6,316 nt of DNA. Source: Candidatus Woesearchaeota archaeon. GTDB taxonomy: Archaea > Nanobdellota > Nanobdellia > CSSed11-243R1. Below are positions 1-5,063 of the stretch, piece by piece. The stretch covers positions 1 to 6,316 of the forward strand of contig SLLY01000063.1 of NCBI GenBank assembly GCA_007133845.1, written 5' to 3'. The position numbers were made by a program, and so were the translations under genes. Position 1 is the first letter of the stretch, and each line of letters starts with the position of its first letter. Under the pieces are notes generated by a model, which saw nothing but the letters and a program-made list of their open reading frames with translations, ran no database searches and was not told where the DNA came from.

Positions 1-671
1 ACGACACATTTGCATTAATTCTCGGAGACAACATAACAGACATAGAATTAAATGATATGTTTTTGTTTCACAAAAAAAATCAAGCAATTGCTACAATTGC
101 TCTTGTTCGCACAGAAACACCGTGGAGATACGGCGTTGCTGAAATGAAAGATGATAATATTGTTGGTTTTGTAGAGAAACCCGCGATAGGAGAAGAAACA
201 TCAAATCTTATTGCAACAGGAATTTACATAATGGAACCCAAAATAATCAATTACATCCCTGATGAATTTATGGATTCGACAGGTATGCTTTTCCCACTTT
301 TGCTTAAAAAAGGAGAATGCTTGAACGGATTCAAAAGCGATAAATTCTGGGTGGATGTAGGAAGACCCTCCTCTTATCTGGAAGCAACCGCAAAAATACT
401 AAAAAGTTATGGAAAAGATAATTGGATTGAAGATGGCGTTAATATGGGAGAAAATATTGAATTGAAAGGACCAGTTGTAATATACAAGGGCACTGAAATT
501 GGAAAAAATTGTATAATAAAAAATTCAGTTATATTCCAGGATAATAAAATAGGAGAAAATTGCCATATAACCAACTCTATACTCGATGTTGGATGTGATA
601 TTGGAGAAGGATTTAATGTAACAACAACACTTGGCAAAGGTTCGATTTTAAAGAATAATGGTAACAATTAA
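1..671 (+). CDS. Sugar-1-phosphate nucleotidyltransferase (NDP-sugar pyrophosphorylase), C-terminal part
   Basis: This enzyme family joins a sugar-1-phosphate to a nucleoside triphosphate, giving an NDP-sugar and pyrophosphate in the cytoplasm, for glycan or glycolipid synthesis. The reading frame is open from base 3, so the ATG at 57 is an internal methionine and the gene is cut by the left edge. About 100 residues, including the GxGTRL nucleotide-binding loop, are missing. Visible family motifs are LILGDN (the GD that helps bind metal and nucleotide), YGVAE, GFVEKP, ATGIYI and FWVDVGRPSSYLEA. From about base 435 the protein becomes a short left-handed beta-helix of hexapeptide repeats (for example GTEIGKNCIIKNSVI and NKIGENCHI), as in GlmU or GCD1-type enzymes. 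The helix is short, about three or four coils. The exact substrate (glucose with dTTP or UTP, mannose with GTP, or an amino sugar) cannot be told from this part. The 3' end overlaps the next gene by 14 nt, suggesting an operon. Confidence 0.88.
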   Translation, partial: DTFALILGDNITDIELNDMFLFHKKNQAIATIALVRTETPWRYGVAEMKDDNIVGFVEKPAIGEETSNLIATGIYIMEPKIINYIPDEFMDSTGMLFPLLLKKGECLNGFKSDKFWVDVGRPSSYLEATAKILKSYGKDNWIEDGVNMGENIELKGPVVIYKGTEIGKNCIIKNSVIFQDNKIGENCHITNSILDVGCDIGEGFNVTTTLGKGSILKNNGNN

Positions 672-1488
672 AGATAGATTAAAAGGTAAATTAACAGATG
701 ACGAAATAAAATTGTTAAAAACTAGTTTTGATATTGTCGGAGATATAGCTCAATTAGAAATACCTGAGGGTCTAGAAGAAAAAGAAAAAATAATCTCTGA
801 AATATTAATGGAACTTCATAAAAATGTAAATGTTGTTGTTAAAAAAGTTGGAGCTACATCTGGTGAAGAGAGAATACGTCCTGTAAAAGTTATCGCAGGA
901 GAGAATCGAACTAAAACAATTCATAGAGAAAATAATTATGAATTTAAACTTGATTTAAACAAAGTGTATTTTACTCCTAGATTAGTTACCGAAAGAAAGA
1001 GAGTGATTTCGCAAATAAAAGAAGGAGAAAATGTTTTTGATTTATTTGCAGGTGTTGGTGTTTTTTCAATACCATGTACAAAAAAAGCAAAAAAAGTAGT
1101 TGCTATTGACATTAATTCAGATGCTGTTGAATATATGAAAGAAAATGCTATGCTAAATAAAGTGTGGAGTAAAATGAATATTTATCAAGGCGACTGCAGA
1201 AAAGTTATCGAAGAAAATAACTTTGAAAATTGTGCAGACAGAATAATAATGAACCTTCCTACGAATTCTGAAAAATTTTTGGATGTAGCTTTTAAAATAG
1301 CAAAAGAAAATTGTGTAGTTCATTTTTACACATTTTTAGAAGAAAATGAACTTTTTGATAAAGGAATTGAAATAATTGAAAATGCTGCAGAAAAATACGG
1401 CAAAAATGTTGAAATACTCGAAAAAAAGACTTGCGGACAGCTGGCACCAAGAATTTATCGATGTGTTATTGATTTTAAAGTTCTATAA
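658..1488 (+). CDS. trm5: Trm5-like tRNA (guanine-37-N1) methyltransferase lacking the N-terminal D1 domain
   Basis: Trm5 transfers a methyl group from S-adenosylmethionine to N1 of G37, next to the anticodon, and so prevents +1 frameshifting. This 276-residue protein has the D2-like region (about 24-100), then YFTPRLVTER (104-113), the SAM-binding motif DLFAGVGVFSIP (128-139), the acidic motif AIDINSDAVEY (149-159), LNKV (166-169), and the N-x-P motif NLP (199-201). It ends in a typical APRIYRCVIDFKV strand. R108 and E112 sit where the archaeal Trm5 PRLATER motif has the Arg and Glu implicated in catalysis. This motif argues against the sister family Taw2/TYW2, which has a different sequence here. 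Only about 20 residues precede D2, so the D1 domain of Trm5b enzymes is absent. The start is the ATG inside the 3' end of the upstream gene; no strong Shine-Dalgarno is seen, which fits translational coupling. A Trm5a/Taw22-like activity remains possible. Confidence 0.85.
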   Translation: MVTIKDRLKGKLTDDEIKLLKTSFDIVGDIAQLEIPEGLEEKEKIISEILMELHKNVNVVVKKVGATSGEERIRPVKVIAGENRTKTIHRENNYEFKLDLNKVYFTPRLVTERKRVISQIKEGENVFDLFAGVGVFSIPCTKKAKKVVAIDINSDAVEYMKENAMLNKVWSKMNIYQGDCRKVIEENNFENCADRIIMNLPTNSEKFLDVAFKIAKENCVVHFYTFLEENELFDKGIEIIENAAEKYGKNVEILEKKTCGQLAPRIYRCVIDFKVL

Positions 1489-1490
1489 TT

Positions 1491-2108
1491 TTATTCAGAC
1501 AAAGAAACTATTTTTGATTTATAATCCACTTTATATTTTTCAAATATATTCTTAATTCTGTCCTTTTCTTTTAAAGGAATCAATATACTACTTTTGCCTA
1601 TTTTTTTTCCATTTACTTTTTCCAGTAAACCTTTGTATTCTTTATTATTTACTTTGAATCCATATAATTTATTTAAAAAAGCCCCTCTATTTTTTATTTT
1701 CAAACTATCCCACCAAATTAATAGATAAGGTTCTCCTTTTATTTTACTTATATATTTTCCATAAAGAACAATTCCATTCTTTGATATGCTATCTTTTAAT
1801 TCGCTCCATTCATTTAATCTGCCTGCAAGAGGATTTATTTCATTGGATACTTTATTCAATCTGAATTTTATACCTATATTTGAAGACATAAAATCATCAT
1901 AAATTCTTTTTATTTTTTTATTGAAACTTTTGATTTGCTTTTTATTTAAATCTACATCAAAAAATAAGTCTATATCAGATTCATCTGTAGCTGTTCCGCT
2001 GGCAACACTTCCGAATAAAATTATATTTTTTATTTTTTTAATTTCAGCTTCCTTCAAATTTTCCAGAACGAATGAAACAAAATATGAAGTGTAATCAATC
2101 AGTTTCAT
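1491..2108 (-). CDS. MNT-type nucleotidyltransferase (pol beta fold), putative antitoxin partner of the HEPN-like gene
   Basis: The N-terminal half is a minimal nucleotidyltransferase: LFGSVASGTATDESDIDLF carries the GS-x10-DxD signature that binds NTP and metal. A following SELKDSISKNGIVLYGKY segment is typical of MNT proteins. In characterised HepT/MntA-type modules the MNT protein adds AMP to a HEPN ribonuclease and silences it; that role is inferred here from the neighbour. The third catalytic carboxylate is not obvious: the strand where it is expected reads IGIKFRLN. The C-terminal 90 or so residues (YLLIWWDSLKIKNRGAFLNKLYGF, then GLLEKVNGKKIGKSSILIP) form an extra domain beyond the minimal family and are basic. 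I chose the ATG at 2108 (205 residues); a GTG two codons upstream (2112-2114) is equally open. The gene overlaps the 3' end of the upstream HEPN-like gene by 14 nt, so the two are co-transcribed. Its stop lies 2 nt from the convergent trm5 stop. Confidence 0.8.
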   Translation of the reverse strand: MKLIDYTSYFVSFVLENLKEAEIKKIKNIILFGSVASGTATDESDIDLFFDVDLNKKQIKSFNKKIKRIYDDFMSSNIGIKFRLNKVSNEINPLAGRLNEWSELKDSISKNGIVLYGKYISKIKGEPYLLIWWDSLKIKNRGAFLNKLYGFKVNNKEYKGLLEKVNGKKIGKSSILIPLKEKDRIKNIFEKYKVDYKSKIVSLSE

Positions 2109-2514
2109 AATCACACAACTTTTTAAGTTCTAAATAAGCATCTATTTTTCTACGTAGCACTTTATCAGTAACAGGAGCCCCGTATATTATCTCATTTCTA
2201 TCTTGTTCTATCTGATTAATTAATCCTATTATTTCATGCATATTTTTTATTTCATTTAAATTTTTAGAAGTTATTGAATCGAGTTTAAGTTTTATTTTCT
2301 CTTTAGATTTTGAAAACCAATTATGTTTTATACTTATCCCAGGATCTATTACATTTAAATTGTGTAAATATAATTCAATTAAATTAGAAGCTCCTAATGA
2401 AATCATAGACATCAATCTTCTTTGATGCATAAGCAAACCTTGTTTATCTTTTATAGCAGAATTAATTGTTTGTTCAACTTCTTTTAAAATTTCTTCATGT
2501 TTTGTAATTTTCAT
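2095..2514 (-). CDS. HEPN-like helical protein with a degenerate Rx4H motif, paired with the MNT gene
   Basis: This is a 139-residue, almost entirely helical, soluble protein without a signal or membrane segment. It is placed directly upstream of, and overlaps, an MNT gene, which is the classic HEPN/MNT order. HEPN proteins are often metal-independent RNases with an R-x4-6-H motif, frequently RN-x3-H-G or Rx4HxY. Here the matching stretch is QDRNEIIYGAP (residues 104-114): R106 and N107 are present, but Y111 stands where the histidine is expected, and A113 where the Tyr of Rx4HxY would be. The N-terminal helix pair (HQRRLMSMISLGASNLIELYLH, about 30-51) looks like a dimerisation core. Hence the protein may be a nuclease-dead HEPN, a subfamily with a different active site, or only distantly HEPN-like. 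The ATG at 2512-2514 lies about 26 nt from a TATA-like element, fitting a leaderless mRNA. The HEPN assignment rests on the motif and the neighbour and is moderate. Confidence 0.68.
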   Translation of the reverse strand: MKITKHEEILKEVEQTINSAIKDKQGLLMHQRRLMSMISLGASNLIELYLHNLNVIDPGISIKHNWFSKSKEKIKLKLDSITSKNLNEIKNMHEIIGLINQIEQDRNEIIYGAPVTDKVLRRKIDAYLELKKLCDYETD

Positions 2515-2522
2515 AGTATTTA

Positions 2523-2578
2523 TTAAGACATTTGTCTTTAAAAAGTTTATTATTTATTATTTAAGACACCTGTCTTAA
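2523..2578. promoter_or_regulatory. Twin palindromic operator-like sites flanking a putative TATA box of the HEPN/MNT operon
   Basis: Two palindromes lie 38 bp apart. Site 2 (2561-2578) is TTAAGACA-CC-TGTCTTAA, a perfect inverted repeat with 8-bp arms. Site 1 (core 2525-2538) is AAGACA-TT-TGTCTT, with 6-bp perfect arms; over 16 aligned bases (2523-2538 against 2561-2576) the two sites differ only at the two central bases. Between and partly overlapping them, the minus strand reads CTTTTTAAAG (2536-2545), centred about 26 nt from the ATG at 2514, as expected for the TATA box of a leaderless archaeal promoter. A repressor dimer on site 1 would sit between TATA and the start. The 2-nt spacer makes RNA hairpins unlikely, so protein-binding DNA sites are the better reading. 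Site 2 overlaps the last codons and the stop of dphB. The cognate regulator is unknown. Confidence 0.55.
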
Positions 2579-3295
2579 AGCTTCTTCTTCCATGAAATGA
2601 AGTTCTCCTGGAACTATAAGAATGTGCTGGGGTTTTCCAAAATCAAAATCAATCAGTTCTTTTGCTTTTCCGGATTTTATTGTTTGATTATCAGAACCTA
2701 TTCTCGCCAATCCCACAATCAATTGATTTTCGTCCATGCCCGCTTCAATTAATATTTTTATTGCTTCGTTAATTGTCATGAATCTGTTTTCTTCCGGTTT
2801 TAAATCTAAAAAAACCAGTGTATGTAAATTGTTTTTCTGATTTGTTTGAATTGTTTCAAAAAAAGATTTTGGATTATAACTTTTGGTTGGAAATGGGATT
2901 GAACAGCTTTTTCCGAATTTGTATATAAAAAGTCCGGATTCGCAAACAGAAGTATAAATTGATGATGAATGGACAACTTTTGTTTCAATACCTTTCTTTT
3001 TTGCTTCCATTAAGAATTCACTGTGTGTTGTTGCAGTTAGAGGATCTCCACCTACCAAAAATCCTATTTCTTTTTCTTTTGCATTTTTTAAAATAATGTC
3101 TGATTGTTCAACATCTTCTCTGGAAAGAAGTTTTATTTCTTTCCCAATTAATTCTTCTATTTTTGTCTTTTCGACACCCAGTTTGGAAGTGTATTCTTCC
3201 ATGTAAAGAACATCACATTTTTTGGCTATTTCTAATCCTTTTACTGAAATGTCTTTCTCATCATACAAACCAAGCCCTATTAAATATAAAGTCAT
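2561..3295 (-). CDS. dphB: Diphthine synthase (elongation factor 2 methyltransferase)
   Basis: DphB uses S-adenosylmethionine to methylate the modified histidine of archaeal elongation factor 2, the second step of diphthamide synthesis, in the cytoplasm. The sequence matches the SAM-dependent tetrapyrrole-methylase-like fold: MTLYLIGLGLYDEKDISVKGLEIAK at the N-terminus, VLYMEEYTS, FLVGGDPLTATTHSEF (the GGDP SAM loop), HSSSIYTSVCESGLFIYKFG, FLDLKP, and the C-terminal HILIVPGELHFMEEEAL. All are hallmarks of archaeal DphB. I use the ATG at 3293-3295, giving 244 residues that begin right at the conserved MxLYxIGLGL; the frame stays open 24 residues upstream, but that stretch is not family sequence and would overlap the divergent gene's start. 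The last codons (LRQVS and stop) coincide with a palindrome. dphB is divergent from the prepilin peptidase gene and lies upstream of the HEPN/MNT pair on the same strand. Confidence 0.93.
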   Translation of the reverse strand: MTLYLIGLGLYDEKDISVKGLEIAKKCDVLYMEEYTSKLGVEKTKIEELIGKEIKLLSREDVEQSDIILKNAKEKEIGFLVGGDPLTATTHSEFLMEAKKKGIETKVVHSSSIYTSVCESGLFIYKFGKSCSIPFPTKSYNPKSFFETIQTNQKNNLHTLVFLDLKPEENRFMTINEAIKILIEAGMDENQLIVGLARIGSDNQTIKSGKAKELIDFDFGKPQHILIVPGELHFMEEEALRQVS

Positions 3296-3332
3296 AACAA
3301 ATGTTATAAATGGTTTATTTTTATGTTTTTTT
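3296..3332. promoter_or_regulatory. Divergent promoter region between dphB and the prepilin peptidase gene
   Basis: Only 37 nt separate the two start codons. For the plus-strand peptidase gene, TTATAAA (3304-3310) is centred about 26 nt before the ATG at 3333, fitting a TATA box with a leaderless transcript. For dphB, the minus strand has an A/T-rich AAAAATAAA (about 3313-3321), a weaker TATA candidate about 22 nt from its ATG. A short inverted repeat, ATAAC-AAAT-GTTAT (3294-3307), overlaps the dphB start codon and the first bases of the plus-strand TATA element. The two promoters must overlap, so the genes may compete for transcription factor binding. Confidence 0.45.
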
Positions 3333-4163
3333 ATGATTGATATATTTGCATTAATTGCAATAATCACTGGTGCTATTCTTCTTATTATAGCAAGTATTGA
3401 AGATTTAAAAACAAGAGAAGTTCCTGATTATGTGAGTTATACGCTTATAGGTTCAGGAATATTCATACGTGTGATGTGGTTTTTATTTGAAAAAAACCCG
3501 GCAGTTCTGTTTTGGATTCCCACCTCTTTTCTAGTACTTGGGGGCTTTTCCTATATGCTTTATAAAAGTGGACAATGGGGTGGAGGCGATGTTAAAATAA
3601 TGGCTGGTGTTGGAATTTTATTGAGTTCTTTTCCAGGAGAAATAATCCCTTTCTTTTTCAATTTTTTAATTAATTCTTTATTAGTTGGAGCGATATATGG
3701 AGCATTTGGTATTGCTATTATGGTAATTGCAAATAGAAAAAAGGTGAAATTTAGATGGTTTGAACTCGTATTGTTGCCAATTTTTTTAGTTATGAGTATA
3801 TTACTTGTTTATTATACTCCATTATTCCTTTCATTTTTTGGAATATTCATATTAGTTTCAATATTGTCCCTGATTTATTTCAAAAAAATTGAAGAATCTG
3901 CTATGCAAATGGACGTTCCGGTTGAAAAACTCACAGAAGGAGATTGGTTAGTAGATGATATAAAAATAGAAGATAAAGTATTTTTGAAAAGAAGAAATAT
4001 TGGATTGACTCTAGATGATTTGAAAAAGCTTAAGAAAAATAAAGATAAAATCAAAAAAGTTAAGATAAAAACAGGCATACCTTTTGTGCCTGTGTTTTTC
4101 ATAACACTTGTCGTTACTGTTTTTTTCGGAAATATATTATTTGCATTAATGCCATTAATTTAA
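3333..4163 (+). CDS. Archaeal prepilin/prearchaellin peptidase (A24 family, FlaK/PibD-like)
   Basis: This membrane aspartyl protease should cut class III signal peptides from archaeal type IV pilins or archaellins before assembly. The two catalytic aspartates are visible: D24 in IEDLKTREVPDYVSY and D86 in the GGGD of GQWGGGDVKIMAGVG (the family's GxGD). Hydrophobic segments lie at about 5-22, 36-52, 55-75, 92-130, 143-183 and 251-272. A soluble stretch (about 185-248) contains LTEGDWLVDDIKI and GLTLDDLKKLK, followed by a final membrane segment beginning GIPFVPVF; this layout is seen in the longer archaeal A24 enzymes. I chose the ATG at 3333 (276 residues), because it begins directly at the first membrane helix and sits about 26 nt after a TATA-like element; an upstream in-frame ATG at 3222 would lie inside dphB. 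No pilin gene is in the window. The stop abuts the stop of the convergent HIT gene. Confidence 0.88.
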   Translation: MIDIFALIAIITGAILLIIASIEDLKTREVPDYVSYTLIGSGIFIRVMWFLFEKNPAVLFWIPTSFLVLGGFSYMLYKSGQWGGGDVKIMAGVGILLSSFPGEIIPFFFNFLINSLLVGAIYGAFGIAIMVIANRKKVKFRWFELVLLPIFLVMSILLVYYTPLFLSFFGIFILVSILSLIYFKKIEESAMQMDVPVEKLTEGDWLVDDIKIEDKVFLKRRNIGLTLDDLKKLKKNKDKIKKVKIKTGIPFVPVFFITLVVTVFFGNILFALMPLI

Positions 4164-4955
4164 TTACCAATATCCACCGGTTTTTCTATACATTTCTTCG
4201 AGTTTCTTTTTCTTTTCTGATGATTGTTGCTGGGGTTGTTGCGATTGTTGCTGGGGTTGTTGCGATTGTTGTGGATGTTGCTGATGCGATTGTCGTGGAT
4301 GTTGCTGATGCGGTTGTCGTGGATGAGTTTGCTGTGGCCTATTTACAGGATGTTGTGGCGCGTGAATTGATTGTTGTTGCTGAGGTTGTGCTTGTTTAGG
4401 TTGATGAAATTGTTGGGGATATTGTTCTACTTGTTGGTTTTGTTGATGTGTTTGTTGCTGTTGTTGTTGAGATTGGTGCGGTTGATGTTGTTGGTATTGC
4501 TGAGGTTGTTGCTGTTGGTATTGTTGAATTTGCTGTTTTTGATTATTAATTATTTGAAGTATTTTTTGTTGTTGATTTTTAAAATCATCTTCTGAAAACT
4601 TTTTAGGTTCCCAAACCAAACTGACTTTATCATTTTCATATCTTGGAATTATATGCATAAATGCGTGTGGAGTTCTTTGTCCTGCTGCCTCTCCCATCCC
4701 ATATAAAAAATTGATTCCTTTTGCTCCGTATTCAAGAAGAGCTAATGAAAGTCCTCTGGCAACAAGAAAAAACTTAGCCATATCTGTATCGGAAAGTTCC
4801 ATAATAGAAACCACGTGTTGTTTTGGAATTAGCATTAAATGTCCCGGATTTGAAGGGTTTATATCTAAAATCGCTACAAATTGATTGTCTTCATAAACTT
4901 TGTAACTGGGGATTTTATCTCCAACTATAGCACAAAATAAACATTGCTGTTCCAT
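4164..4955 (-). CDS. HIT-family protein with degenerate catalytic triad and long Gln/His/Pro-rich tail
   Basis: HIT proteins bind nucleotides and usually hydrolyse or transfer nucleotidyl groups through the central His of an H-x-H-x-H motif. The N-terminal 115 residues are a clear HIT domain: CLFCAIVGDKIPSYKVYED, LDINPSNPGHLMLIPKQHVVS, and GMGEAAGQRTPHAFMHIIPRYE. The likely zinc ligands (C5, C8, H47, H97) are all kept, and the third His (H101) is present, but the central nucleophile position is F99 (HAFMH), so hydrolase activity is doubtful. After VSLVWEPKKFSEDDF, residues about 128-246 are roughly half glutamine (about 60 of 119), with about 11 His and 14 Pro and short tandem repeats. The protein ends in a basic KKKKLEEMYRKTGGYW cap. 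At 263 residues it is about twice the usual HIT length. A nucleotide-sensing or scaffold role is possible but is inference. The start ATG is supported by the N-terminal motif and a TATA-like element about 26 nt upstream. Confidence 0.85.
   Translation of the reverse strand: MEQQCLFCAIVGDKIPSYKVYEDNQFVAILDINPSNPGHLMLIPKQHVVSIMELSDTDMAKFFLVARGLSLALLEYGAKGINFLYGMGEAAGQRTPHAFMHIIPRYENDKVSLVWEPKKFSEDDFKNQQQKILQIINNQKQQIQQYQQQQPQQYQQHQPHQSQQQQQQTHQQNQQVEQYPQQFHQPKQAQPQQQQSIHAPQHPVNRPQQTHPRQPHQQHPRQSHQQHPQQSQQPQQQSQQPQQQSSEKKKKLEEMYRKTGGYW
4181..4218 (+). terminator. Possible T-rich terminator for the prepilin peptidase transcript
   Basis: Just beyond the peptidase stop codon the plus strand has several T runs (TTTTT, TTTCTT, TTTCTTTTTCTTTT) within about 38 nt. 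Archaeal RNA polymerase often terminates in such tracts without a hairpin. The same bases encode the lysine-rich C-terminus of the HIT protein on the other strand, which explains the composition equally well, so the call is weak. Confidence 0.25.
4222..4311. repeat. Short tandem repeats (2 x 21 bp, then 2 x 24 bp) inside the Q-rich tail of the HIT gene
   Basis: Bases 4222-4242 and 4243-4263 are identical 21-bp units, encoding two QQPQQQS heptads on the minus strand. Bases 4264-4287 and 4288-4311 are two 24-bp units that differ at one base, encoding two HQQHPRQS-like octads; a partial third unit follows at about 4312-4325. Both lengths are multiples of three, so copy-number change keeps the frame. 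This suggests tail growth by slippage or unequal crossing-over. Confidence 0.85.
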
Positions 4956-5063
4956 GTAATATGAATTAAACGGCTCTATAAAAATATTTGGATGTTTAAT
5001 TTATACTAAATATTACTTAATCGAAAGTTATACATATCTATAATGTAAAATAAATATTGTATC
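4956..5063. promoter_or_regulatory. Divergent promoter region between the HIT gene and the phosphoesterase gene
   Basis: This 108-nt, very A/T-rich gap holds no open frame or RNA gene that I can recognise. Towards the HIT gene, the minus strand has TTTTTATA (4977-4984), centred about 26 nt before its ATG. Towards the phosphoesterase gene, CGAAAG followed by TTATACATA (5022-5036) looks like a BRE plus TATA element, about 32 nt before the ATG at 5064. Both imply leaderless or very short-leader mRNAs. Another TATA-like stretch (TTTATACTAAA) lies near 5000-5010. Confidence 0.5.

Noticed and set aside
57..59. ATG at 57 as the start of the nucleotidyltransferase gene
   Set aside because: The frame is open to the left edge and encodes the family motif LILGDN before this ATG, so the gene is simply truncated by the window.
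407..667. Minus-strand open frame of 86 codons
   Set aside because: It is antisense to the beta-helix repeats of the pyrophosphorylase and has no family features; the hydrophobic Ile/Pro pattern reflects the complement of the coding strand.
2523..2578. Twin palindromes as intrinsic terminators or RNA hairpins
   Set aside because: The 2-nt centres are too small for a stable RNA loop and no U tract follows site 2 directly on the dphB sense strand; DNA operator sites fit better.
2806..2988. Minus-strand open frame of 60 codons within dphB
   Set aside because: It lies wholly inside the well-supported dphB gene in another frame and shows no motif.
3222..3332. Upstream extension of the prepilin peptidase to the ATG at 3222
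   Set aside because: It would overlap the first 74 bases of dphB and add a polar stretch before the first membrane helix; the ATG at 3333 fits the family start and the TATA spacing.
3296..3367. Upstream extension of dphB to the ATG at 3367
   Set aside because: The conserved N-terminus begins at the ATG at 3295; the extra 24 residues resemble nothing in the family and overlap the divergent gene.
3875..4102. Minus-strand open frame of 75 codons within the peptidase gene
   Set aside because: It is antisense to the soluble loop and last membrane segment of the peptidase; no independent support.
4222..4325. Short tandem repeats as a CRISPR array
   Set aside because: There are no unique spacers; units are contiguous, in frame, and encode the Q-rich tail.
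4371..4595. Plus-strand Leu-rich 74-codon frame that looks like a membrane protein
   Set aside because: The leucine run is the shadow of CAA/CAG glutamine codons of the HIT tail read on the other strand.
4956..5063. Possible small RNA gene in the HIT-phosphoesterase gap
   Set aside because: The gap is only A/T-rich promoter-like sequence with no stable stem or tRNA-like motif that I can find.
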